Shown here in pieces: positions 1 through 5,718 of a stretch of 6,626 bases of DNA. The position numbers were made by a program, and so were the translations under genes. The stretch comes from Eubacteriales Family XIII. Incertae Sedis bacterium (GTDB taxonomy: Bacteria > Bacillota > Clostridia > Peptostreptococcales > Anaerovoracaceae), in assembly GCA_031276775.1 (NCBI GenBank), contig JAISML010000054.1, positions 1 to 6,626 on the forward strand. The letters run 5' to 3'. Numbering within the stretch: the stretch's first letter is position 1; every line of letters starts with the position of its first letter. The notes below the pieces were generated by a model. The model was given only the letters and a program-made list of their open reading frames with translations, made no database searches and was not told the DNA's origin.

Positions 1-644
1 TGTCTGATAAAGCCGTCTTTCATGATGACGATGCGATCTCCCAGGGTCATCGCTTCGGTCTGGTCGTGCGTCACATAGAGGAACGTGGTGTCGATGCGGT
101 GACGCAGCTTGATGATCTCCGCGCGCATTTGGTTGCGCAGCTTCGCGTCCAAGTTTGACAGCGGTTCGTCCATCAGGAATACCTGCGGGTTGCGCACGAT
201 GGCGCGTCCTATGGCGACGCGTTGCCGTTGGCCGCCCGAAAGGGCTTTTGGCTTACGTTCCAGATACGGCGTGATGTCGAGAATTTCGGCCGCTTCCCGA
301 ACCTTTTGATCCGTTGCGCTCTTGGACTCTTTGCGCAGTTTGAGGGCAAAGGCCATGTTCTCATAGACGGTCATGTGCGGATACAGAGCATAATTTTGAA
401 AGACCATCGCGATGTTGCGGTCTTTCGGCGCGACGTCATTCACCACTCTGTCGCCGATGGATATTTCGCCTTTGGATATTTCCTCCAGACCGGCGACCAT
501 GCGCAATGTGGTGGATTTTCCGCAACCCGAAGGACCGACGAGTACGACAAACTCCTTGTCGGCGATCTCCAAATTGAAGTCCTGCACCGCCACCACATTC
601 TTGTCATAGATCTTCATGACGTTTTTCAAACTTACATTGGCCAT
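1..644 (-). CDS. Sugar ABC transporter ATP-binding protein (MsmK/UgpC/MalK type), C-terminus cut by window edge
   Basis: This is the cytoplasmic ATPase subunit that powers a CUT1-family oligosaccharide importer. The first 214 residues are visible. They hold Walker A GPSGCGKST (about 37-45), the Q-loop in MVFQNYALYPH (Gln83), the ABC signature LSGGQRQR (135-142), Walker B with catalytic Glu in VFLMDEP (Glu160), the D-loop SNLDAKLR (163-170) and the H-loop THDQTEAM (His193). The frame runs off the left edge, so the C-terminal regulatory OB/TOBE domain is not seen; relatives are about 365-370 residues long. The start ATG at 644-642 is preceded by a clear GGAAGGAG ribosome binding site about 8 bases upstream. 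It lies 124 bases downstream of the GH51 gene on the same strand, with no convincing terminator between, so it is probably the third gene of the leftward operon. ATPases of this type often serve several importers, so the partner could include more than the neighbouring binding protein. The family call is firm; the substrate is inferred from context. Confidence 0.95.
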   Translation of the reverse strand, partial: MANVSLKNVMKIYDKNVVAVQDFNLEIADKEFVVLVGPSGCGKSTTLRMVAGLEEISKGEISIGDRVVNDVAPKDRNIAMVFQNYALYPHMTVYENMAFALKLRKESKSATDQKVREAAEILDITPYLERKPKALSGGQRQRVAIGRAIVRNPQVFLMDEPLSNLDAKLRNQMRAEIIKLRHRIDTTFLYVTHDQTEAMTLGDRIVIMKDGFIR

Positions 645-768
645 CTCGGTATCTCCTTCCGTCTGTTGTCGCCCGAACCGCCGGTGTCTGAAACCCGCGC
701 CGTCTTCCGTGCGGGGAATCCTGTCCGCCCCATTCCGGTCGGAAGCCGATTGCACATCCGTCTCCGTG
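645..768 (-). other. Intergenic spacer between the GH51 and ATPase genes
   Basis: This 124-base gap holds the ATPase ribosome binding site (about 652-660) and little else I can support. Short inverted matches such as GGAAT/ATTCC occur, but none forms a strong stem followed by a T-run. No convincing promoter is seen. Read-through transcription from the GH51 gene is therefore the simplest reading, though an unusual promoter cannot be excluded. Confidence 0.5.
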
Positions 769-2280
769 TCATGCCAGCGGAATCCGTATCATATTCCACG
801 AAAACGGTTCCAATGTGACGAGCGGTCTTTCGCCGGCGGGCACGATCTGTTCCGACGTCTGCGGCATGAACGGAGCGGACGTCTTTGTGTTCGCCGTTTC
901 CGGCGCGCAACCGGACAGGGAAATCCGACCGATCGCGGTTTTGGCGCCCGCGCCAGATCGCGTGCCTTTCAGGATCACCTCGCAGACGACGGGTTGTCCT
1001 TGGTCGCGGTTGATCAGAAAAAGGACGACTTCCGTTTCGTCTCCCGACAGCACGGCGGCGCAGTCCATGCAGGGCACATCCTTTCTGCCGGCGCAGTCGT
1101 AACCCGGCGCGTCCGCCAACGTTCTCAGCGCCGTTCCCCTGCCGTAGCGTGATGCGTAAAGGAAAGGATAATAGATTGTCTGCGCCCAGGCGGCGCCGCC
1201 CGGTTCCGTCATGATGGGCGCAATCACATTGACGAGCTGAGCGAGACAGGCGATCTTCACCGTGTCCGCATTGTTGATCAGGGTATTCAGCATACAACCA
1301 ACCAACAAGGCGTCCGTCACATCGTAGCGTTCCTCTTCGATTGGGCGTCCCACCGTCCACTTGGGCGGATCGTAACCTTCCTTTTGAAAATGGTACCAGA
1401 CGTTCCACTCATCGAAAGAAAGTCCGATATCCCGTTCGGCGTCCAATTCCCGCTTGATTTCCCCGCAGATACCGGCGACCTCCCGGATGAAATCGTTCAT
1501 GTCGAGACTGCGCGCCAGAAATGAGGGAATGTCCCCGTCATTGTTGGCGTAGTATTGGTGGAGCGACAGATAATCGATGTGCGGATAACAATGCCGAAGC
1601 ACCGTGCGTTCCCACGCTCCGAAAGTCGGCATTTCCCGAAAAGAACTGCCGCAGGCGATCAGTTCGATGGAAGGATCGATCCACTTCATCAGTTTTGCCG
1701 TCTCGCAGGCGACGCGCCCGTATTCTTCCGCCGTCTTCGCACAGATTTGCCAAGGACCGTCCATCTCATTTCCGAGGCACCAGAGCTTTACGCCGTAAGG
1801 CGTCTCCCTGCCGTTTTTTCGCCGCAGATCGGCATAATGCGTCGGCAGGGATCCGTTGACGTACTCAAGCAGCGCCGCTGCGGACGCGGGCGTCCCCGTG
1901 CCGAGATTGACGCCCATCATGGGTGCGACGCCCAACCGCTCGCACCAACGGAGAAATTCATCCGTGCCCACTTGATTGGGCTCAATGGCGAACCAGGCCG
2001 CTTCAGGACGCACGGGCCTATCTTCTTTCGGACCGATGCCGTCGAGCCAGTCGTAACCGGAGAGGAAATTCCCACCGGGGTATCGAATGTGCGACAGCCC
2101 GAGCGGACGGATCAACTCCTCCGTGTCACGCCGGAAGCCGTTCCCATCCGCAAGCGGATGTCCGGGCTCGTAGACGCCCGTGTAAATCGCCCTTCCCATG
2201 TGTTCGATGAAAGAACCGAAAAGACGGTCGTCGATTCGGGAGACGGGGTTTGCGATGTCGATGTGCAAGGTCGCTTTCAT
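769..2280 (-). CDS. Intracellular alpha-L-arabinofuranosidase, glycoside hydrolase family 51
   Basis: A retaining exo-enzyme that removes terminal alpha-L-arabinofuranosyl residues from arabino-oligosaccharides. The product is 503 residues, the usual length for single-unit GH51 enzymes. The N-terminus carries the family pattern IDDRLFGSFIEHMGRAIYTG (about 16-35), followed by RYPGGNF (66-72). The acid/base glutamate is Glu172 in CLGNEMDGPW and the nucleophile is Glu291 in SFDEWNVWY; these positions nearly match the well-studied bacterial enzymes. A beta-barrel catalytic domain is followed by a C-terminal beta domain. There is no signal peptide or membrane segment, so it acts in the cytoplasm on imported substrate. 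The frame is open upstream to 2355, but that extension lies inside the regulator gene and does not resemble the family. The ATG at 2280 has AAAGG about 12 bases before it and begins the conserved sequence. The gene starts seven bases after the regulator's stop, which suggests co-transcription and possibly translational coupling. The abfA name is not assigned because substrate preference cannot be read here. Confidence 0.95.
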   Translation of the reverse strand: MKATLHIDIANPVSRIDDRLFGSFIEHMGRAIYTGVYEPGHPLADGNGFRRDTEELIRPLGLSHIRYPGGNFLSGYDWLDGIGPKEDRPVRPEAAWFAIEPNQVGTDEFLRWCERLGVAPMMGVNLGTGTPASAAALLEYVNGSLPTHYADLRRKNGRETPYGVKLWCLGNEMDGPWQICAKTAEEYGRVACETAKLMKWIDPSIELIACGSSFREMPTFGAWERTVLRHCYPHIDYLSLHQYYANNDGDIPSFLARSLDMNDFIREVAGICGEIKRELDAERDIGLSFDEWNVWYHFQKEGYDPPKWTVGRPIEEERYDVTDALLVGCMLNTLINNADTVKIACLAQLVNVIAPIMTEPGGAAWAQTIYYPFLYASRYGRGTALRTLADAPGYDCAGRKDVPCMDCAAVLSGDETEVVLFLINRDQGQPVVCEVILKGTRSGAGAKTAIGRISLSGCAPETANTKTSAPFMPQTSEQIVPAGERPLVTLEPFSWNMIRIPLA

Positions 2281-2287
2281 GGTTTTG

Positions 2288-3319
2288 TCATACCTTTGTG
2301 GATTCACGGCTGATGACGGTGCAATCGAGCGAAACTTCGCCGGGCGACGCTTCATCCGCGCCGTTTAACATGTCCAGCAGAAGCGTGACGGACGTCCGAC
2401 CGATTTCAAAGAGCGGCAGAGCAACGGTGGAAAGTGTCGGATTGCTTACGATGGATACCTCCCTGTTGTCAAACCCGATGAGTTTCAGGTCTTCTCCGAC
2501 GACGACGCCCTGTGATTTGCAATAGTCGAGTACGCCGAGCGCCATGAGATCGTTGTGCGCAAAGATGGCGGTGACGCCTGCCCGGACGAGTTGTTCGCCC
2601 AAGCGGAATCCGCTGTCCCGCTCCCAGTCCCCCTCCAACGTGAACTGCGGATTGTAGGGGATGCTGTTGTCGTACAAGGCTTCCAAATGCCCGCGCGTCC
2701 GGTTGGTCACATGCATACTCTCTTTGGGACCCGTGATCATGCCGATCTTCTTGCGTCCGCCGTCTTGGAGCAACAGAACCGTCGCATCATAGGATGCTTT
2801 CGTGTCATTGTAAATGATGTAAGGTATGCCGGCGTCGTTGCTGATGCAATAGGCGCACACAAATTTCATGCCTTTGTACTTCGCGAGCGAAATGATGCGG
2901 TGGCTGTGACACCCCAAATAAATGATACCGTCCACTTGTCGGGAAAGCATGTCCTTGATATGTTCGTGCGTGATGGATTCGCTTTCCGACTCATCGGACG
3001 GAATGTTGCCGTAGCGCTGATAAAAACGCATGTTGCTGATGATGTAATGATACCCCACTTCATCGCAGGCGGCGGCGATGCCGTCCATGATAAAAGGCGC
3101 GTTGAATACGGTGAAATCTTCCGTGATGACGCCGATCGTCCTACTGCGGCCGCTTTTTAAAGATCGGGCGTTTAAATTCGGATGATAGTTTAATTCGTTC
3201 GCCACATTGAGGATCAGATCGCGCGTTTCCTGCTTGACGCCGTATTTCCCATTCAGCGCCTTGCTGACCGTCGCGATGGAAAGATTTGTTTTTTCAGATA
3301 TTTTGCGAATTGTCGACAT
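2288..3319 (-). CDS. LacI-family transcriptional regulator, likely local repressor of the arabinoside locus
   Basis: A 343-residue DNA-binding regulator of normal LacI-family length. Residues 1-60 form the helix-turn-helix headpiece, with the recognition segment SIATVSKALNGK (14-25) and the hinge pattern YHPNLNARSLKSG (45-57). The rest is the two-lobed periplasmic-binding-protein-like effector and dimerisation domain, including TIGVI (61-65), IFAHNDLMALGVLDY and LIGFDN. An acidic, serine-rich stretch (DESESES) around residue 110 may be a surface loop. The frame is open upstream to 3370, but ATG at 3319 begins the conserved headpiece and has GAAAGAGAA just upstream, so the longer form is unlikely. 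It heads the leftward operon, and one copy of a repeated palindromic element lies in its candidate promoter, suggesting autoregulation. Its ligand is probably L-arabinose or an arabino-oligosaccharide, by context only. It is not AraR of the Bacillus type, which has a GntR-like DNA-binding domain. Confidence 0.93.
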   Translation of the reverse strand: MSTIRKISEKTNLSIATVSKALNGKYGVKQETRDLILNVANELNYHPNLNARSLKSGRSRTIGVITEDFTVFNAPFIMDGIAAACDEVGYHYIISNMRFYQRYGNIPSDESESESITHEHIKDMLSRQVDGIIYLGCHSHRIISLAKYKGMKFVCAYCISNDAGIPYIIYNDTKASYDATVLLLQDGGRKKIGMITGPKESMHVTNRTRGHLEALYDNSIPYNPQFTLEGDWERDSGFRLGEQLVRAGVTAIFAHNDLMALGVLDYCKSQGVVVGEDLKLIGFDNREVSIVSNPTLSTVALPLFEIGRTSVTLLLDMLNGADEASPGEVSLDCTVISRESTKV

Positions 3320-3376
3320 CGTATTCTCTTTCAATTGCCATGAACAAAATCCTCTTTTGACCTCTTTCACTAATAT

Positions 3377-3414
3377 ATAGTAAACATATTAAACGTTTTT
3401 TACAAGTATTGCAA
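3377..3414 (-). promoter_or_regulatory. Candidate sigma-A-type promoter for the leftward operon
   Basis: Read on the minus strand, TTGCAA (3414-3409) and TAATAT (3391-3386) are separated by exactly 17 bases. Each matches the consensus at four of six positions. A second, overlapping possibility is TTGTAA (3405-3400) with TACTAT (3382-3377), also at 17-base spacing. Either would give a leader of roughly 50-60 bases before the regulator start at 3319. The AAACGTTT palindrome lies between the boxes in both models. Transcript starts cannot be fixed from sequence alone. Confidence 0.5.
3387..3399 (-). promoter_or_regulatory. Palindromic operator candidate, copy 1 (regulator-proximal)
   Basis: On the minus strand this reads AAAACGTTTAATA, centred on the perfect 8-base palindrome AAACGTTT (3391-3398). 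The same 13 bases occur on the plus strand at 3577-3589. Even-length palindromes with a central CG are typical LacI-family operators, so the regulator encoded next to it is the natural candidate. Its position within the leftward candidate promoter would fit autorepression. It also partly resembles a CcpA catabolite-response element, but the outer bases do not match well. Confidence 0.6.
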
Positions 3415-3442
3415 GCCCGGTTTTTTGAAAGGGGAGAAAAAA

Positions 3443-3526
3443 GTGAAAAACAGTAAAATATTTAAAATTTATTCCAGAATAATCCATATTATCGCGCCCA
3501 AAAAAGGAAATATTTTCAATTTATAA
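3443..3526 (+). CDS. Possible 27-residue small protein or leader peptide (GTG start)
   Basis: A GTG at 3443 is preceded six bases upstream by AAAGGGGAG (3428-3436), one of the strongest ribosome-binding-site matches in the window. It opens 27 codons ending in TAA at 3524-3526. The peptide would begin MKNSKIFKIYSR and end in GNIFNL; it is lysine- and isoleucine-rich, with a short hydrophobic patch (IIHIIA) in the middle, and I recognise no family. It lies in the divergent control region ahead of the GH127 gene. No good promoter is visible directly upstream of it on the plus strand, and A-rich sequence easily yields such frames by chance. A regulatory leader peptide, a small unknown protein and coincidence are all possible. 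Confidence 0.25.
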   Translation: MKNSKIFKIYSRIIHIIAPKKGNIFNL

Positions 3527-3533
3527 AAAAGTG

Positions 3534-3562
3534 CTTTACAAAGTTCGCCGAATCGTGTAAAG
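3534..3562. promoter_or_regulatory. 29-bp nested palindrome over the rightward promoter
   Basis: CTTTACA (3534-3540) is mirrored exactly by TGTAAAG (3556-3562). Between them lies the perfect odd palindrome TTCGCCGAA (3544-3552). Both have the same centre, base 3548, so 11 of 14 base pairs around the centre are symmetric. The outer arms sit 22 bp apart, about two helical turns, as expected for a dimeric regulator contacting one face of DNA. There is no T-run after it, so it is not a terminator. It differs from the AAACGTTT element, so a second regulator may bind here. Confidence 0.5.
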
Positions 3563-3563
3563 T
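3535..3563 (+). promoter_or_regulatory. Candidate promoter for the GH127 to binding-protein operon
   Basis: TTTACA (3535-3540) and TAAAGT (3558-3563) are 17 bases apart and would start transcription near 3570, leaving a leader of about 90 bases before the preferred GH127 start. The palindromic element copy 2 (3577-3589) would then lie just downstream of the start, a typical repressing position. A weaker alternative is TTGATA (3565-3570) with TAAATC (3588-3593); it would start transcription near 3600 and put copy 2 in its spacer. Confidence 0.45.
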
Positions 3564-3576
3564 GTTGATACAAAAG

Positions 3577-3589
3577 AAAACGTTTAATA
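3577..3589 (+). promoter_or_regulatory. Palindromic operator candidate, copy 2 (GH127-proximal)
   Basis: AAAACGTTTAATA here repeats the 13 bases of copy 1, in the opposite orientation, so that each copy points toward its own gene group. The AAACGTTT core is at 3578-3585. The two cores are 187 bp apart, centre to centre. The arrangement suggests that one regulator, most simply the adjacent LacI-family protein, controls both transcripts. Confidence 0.6.
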
Positions 3590-3590
3590 A

Positions 3591-3611
3591 ATCCTCCTGA
3601 CAGAAGAGGAT
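3591..3611 (+). promoter_or_regulatory. Short hairpin in the GH127 leader
   Basis: ATCCTC (3591-3596) pairs exactly with GAGGAT (3606-3611) across a nine-base loop. The 3' arm contains the GAGG sequence next to the ATG at 3610. If that ATG were used, the stem would hide both its ribosome binding site and part of its start codon. With only six base pairs the stem is weak, so this is tentative. Confidence 0.3.
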
Positions 3612-3660
3612 GAGGGAAATCCGGCAGGAATTGCGGGAATCTCCAAGGTGGGAATCCAAG

Positions 3661-5622
3661 ATGTGCCGAGCGGGACAAAGGACAATGGGACAAATTTTTC
3701 ACGGATCGCGCATAAGCAATATTGAAATAACGGATACCCTTTTCGGCGGGTATCTCACGCTCGTCGCCGAAAAGATCGTTCCGTACCAATGGAACATCCT
3801 CAATGGCAAAGTGGCAGGCGCAAAGATATCCCATTGCATGGAGAATTTCAGGATTGCCGCCGGAGAACGGGAAGGACAACACAGCGGTGTCGTGTTCGGG
3901 GATACCGATGCCTACAAATGGCTTGAAACCGTTGCCTACTGCATCGCGAACGGCAAAGGCGCCGGTCTTGAGCCGCTTGCGGATACACTGATCGAACTTA
4001 TCGGCCGCGCGCAGGAATCCGACGGATACCTCAACACTTACTACACGATCGATCACCCTTCCGAAAAATGGACCAATCTGGCGGAAGGCCACGAACTGTA
4101 CAACGCGGGGCATCTGATCGAAGCCGCCGTGGCCTACTACCGCGCGACGGGCAAGACCGCCTTGCTCGACATCGCGGTGAAGTGCGCGGATTTGATTTGC
4201 CGGATATTTGGCGCGGACGGAGAGAAGCCGGACGGCTGCCCGGGACATCCTGAAATCGAATTGGCCCTGATCAAATTGCGTGACGCAACGCAAAACGATG
4301 CGTATCTCGGAATGGCACGTCATTTTGTGCGTGTTCGCGGCGCCTCCCCCAACTATCTGCTCGATGAGCTTGAACGTCTGGCGGACAATCGGATTTTTCC
4401 GGAGTTTGTCGATTATGACGCGAAATACGCGCAGACGCATCTGCCGCCCGTCGAACAGACCTCGGCGGAGGGACACGCGGTGCGCGCGATGTATCTGTAC
4501 AGCGCCATGGCCGATCTGGCGGCGGTATGCGAAGACGCGGATCTGGCGGCGGCATGCGCGGTTTTGTGGGACAACGTGACGCGAAAGAAGATGTACATCA
4601 CGGGCGGAATCGGCGCTTCGGCATATTTGGAACGGTTCACGGCGGATTACGATCTGCCGAATGACCGCATGTATTGCGAAAGTTGCGCGTCCGTGGGTCT
4701 GATGATGTTTGGGCAACGCATGGCGTCCCTGACCGGAAAAGCCGCATTCTACGACGAAGTCGAACGCGCGCTGTGCAATACCGTGTTGGGGGGCGTCGCC
4801 ATGACAGGGGATCGTTATTTTTACGTGAATCCTTTGGAAGTGTGGCCGCCCAATTGTCTGCCTTCCACGTCGATGGCGCACGTGAAGCCTGTGCGTCAAA
4901 AGTGGTTCGACGTTGCCTGCTGTCCGACCAATATCGCGCGCACCCTGGCGTCGCTCGGGCAATACATTTACGCGGAGAACGACGAAGCGCTCTATGTCAA
5001 CATGCTGATCTCTTCACGCATCTTGACGGAACTGAACGGCGGAACGCTGACCGTCACGGTGGACTCTACGTTTATGCGTGACGGGAGGGTGAACATTTCC
5101 GTATCCTCGGATCGCCCGCAGAAAATCCGCGTGCGGATACCGCGTTATTTTGCCAACCCACACTTTGCTTCCTCTGTTGCGTTTCCGGAACCCGGCGCGG
5201 ACGGTTACACTGAGTTGTCGGCGCCGGGCGGAACGCACACTTTTTGTCTGCAAGGAGAGGTGACGCCCGCGTTTTTTGCTTCAAACGAACAGGTCAGGGC
5301 GGATGCCGGCAGACTGGCTCTTGTGATGGGACCTTATGTCTATTGCCTGGAAGAGGCGGACAACGGCGGAAATCTCGCAAATATTTTCGTGAAACCGGAG
5401 ACGGAAATCGAAGTGGGCAGGTCTTGCGAAGACATTCCGGGCTCCTTGCCTTTGTTGCATTTCGGGGGAGAGCGCGTGACAAAGGCGATAGAGGAGGATG
5501 GGGATCTGTATGGGACGCCCCTCTTTCGCCGGACGGGAACGCGTCTTACCGCCGTCCCCTACGGTTTGTGGAACAATCGGACGCCCGGGGAAATGACGGT
5601 CTGGCTCAAGGCGTTGCTGTAA
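3661..5622 (+). CDS. Beta-L-arabinofuranosidase, glycoside hydrolase family 127
   Basis: A zinc-dependent retaining enzyme that releases L-arabinose from beta-linked L-arabinofuranosides. From this start it has 653 residues, against about 658 for Bifidobacterium longum HypBA1, which it resembles along its length as I recall that sequence. Landmarks are VPYQWNIL, QESDGYLNTYY, GHPEIELALIKL and TGGIGASAYLERFTADYDLP. The presumed acid/base is Glu324 (in YLERF). The zinc ligands are Glu340 and Cys342 (MYCESC) and Cys420-Cys421 (DVACCPTN), with Cys420 as presumed nucleophile. A C-terminal beta-sandwich includes RADAGRLALVMGPYVYCLE. There is no signal peptide, so it acts in the cytoplasm. Three starts are possible. 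ATG 3661 has AAGGTGG nine bases upstream and is preferred. ATG 3610 has GAGG directly abutting it, too close. ATG 3685 has AAAGG only three bases upstream, but its N-terminus is closest in length to HypBA1. It leads the rightward operon. Confidence 0.93.
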   Translation: MCRAGQRTMGQIFHGSRISNIEITDTLFGGYLTLVAEKIVPYQWNILNGKVAGAKISHCMENFRIAAGEREGQHSGVVFGDTDAYKWLETVAYCIANGKGAGLEPLADTLIELIGRAQESDGYLNTYYTIDHPSEKWTNLAEGHELYNAGHLIEAAVAYYRATGKTALLDIAVKCADLICRIFGADGEKPDGCPGHPEIELALIKLRDATQNDAYLGMARHFVRVRGASPNYLLDELERLADNRIFPEFVDYDAKYAQTHLPPVEQTSAEGHAVRAMYLYSAMADLAAVCEDADLAAACAVLWDNVTRKKMYITGGIGASAYLERFTADYDLPNDRMYCESCASVGLMMFGQRMASLTGKAAFYDEVERALCNTVLGGVAMTGDRYFYVNPLEVWPPNCLPSTSMAHVKPVRQKWFDVACCPTNIARTLASLGQYIYAENDEALYVNMLISSRILTELNGGTLTVTVDSTFMRDGRVNISVSSDRPQKIRVRIPRYFANPHFASSVAFPEPGADGYTELSAPGGTHTFCLQGEVTPAFFASNEQVRADAGRLALVMGPYVYCLEEADNGGNLANIFVKPETEIEVGRSCEDIPGSLPLLHFGGERVTKAIEEDGDLYGTPLFRRTGTRLTAVPYGLWNNRTPGEMTVWLKALL

Positions 5623-5636
5623 ACATCCGCGATCAT

Positions 5637-5666
5637 CCGATTCGTGTGTTTGGAGGTGCGAATCGG
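5637..5666 (+). other. Intercistronic hairpin after the GH127 gene
   Basis: CCGATTCG (5637-5644) pairs perfectly with CGAATCGG (5659-5666) across a 14-base loop, beginning 14 bases after the GH127 stop. It is not followed by a T-run, so it is a poor intrinsic terminator. A more likely role is protecting or processing the RNA ahead of the binding-protein gene, whose product is usually needed in excess. That role is inferred. Confidence 0.4.
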
Positions 5667-5692
5667 TTGTTGATGGAATCGGTTATTTGATG
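5660..5692 (+). repeat. Imperfect tandem duplication upstream of the binding-protein gene
   Basis: GAATCGGTTGTTGATG (5660-5675) is followed directly by GAATCGGTTATTTGATG (5676-5692). The copies differ by one substitution and one inserted base. The first copy overlaps the 3' arm of the preceding hairpin, and the second contains GAATCGG, which could pair with CCGATTC (5637-5643) instead. The repeat ends 11 bases before the binding-protein ribosome binding site. Confidence 0.6.
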
Positions 5693-5718
5693 GGAAGGGT
5701 TATAAAAGGAGGATTCAA

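Larger units (their letters stand above)
3320..3660. promoter_or_regulatory. Divergent AT-rich control region between the regulator gene and the GH127 gene
   Basis: This 341-base stretch separates the two divergent gene groups and holds candidate promoters for both directions. It has two matching palindromic elements near its two ends, a 29-bp nested dyad, a small reading frame and a short hairpin, each listed separately. Its middle (about 3421-3530) is very rich in A and T runs, including AAATATTT and AAATTT blocks, in sharp contrast to the GC-rich genes on both sides. Such A-tracts could curve the DNA or act as UP elements; that is inference. If the GH127 gene starts at 3610 rather than 3661, the region ends at 3609. 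Confidence 0.8.

Noticed and set aside
222..818. Plus-strand 198-codon frame opposite the ATPase gene
   Set aside because: Antisense shadow. The minus strand carries every ABC ATPase motif in order.
632..1408. Minus-strand 258-codon frame overlapping the 3' half of the GH51 gene
   Set aside because: It is in a different frame from the GH51 enzyme, arginine-rich and without motifs, and it would overlap the ATPase start.
1555..2313. Plus-strand 252-codon frame opposite GH51
   Set aside because: Antisense shadow of a well-supported gene. The translation is arginine-rich and shows no recognisable domain.
3571..3590. CcpA catabolite-response element at the copy 2 palindrome
   Set aside because: The core fits, but the outer consensus bases (first T and final CA) do not match. 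The matching copy next to the LacI gene favours the local regulator, though CcpA is not fully excluded.
3469..4962. Long minus-strand open frame of 497 codons opposite the GH127 gene
   Set aside because: It is antisense to a gene with intact family motifs and catalytic residues. The translation resembles no family I know and is rich in Arg, His and Val, as expected from a GC-biased antisense frame.
5637..5666. Intrinsic terminator after the GH127 gene
   Set aside because: The stem is not followed by a U-run, the loop is long, and the downstream gene is on the same strand in the same pathway.
5670..5706. Possible promoter with TTGATG and TATAAA before the binding-protein gene
   Set aside because: The spacing is 25 or 8 bases depending on which TTGATG is used. 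TATAAA adjoins the ribosome binding site, so a transcript would start too late to include it.
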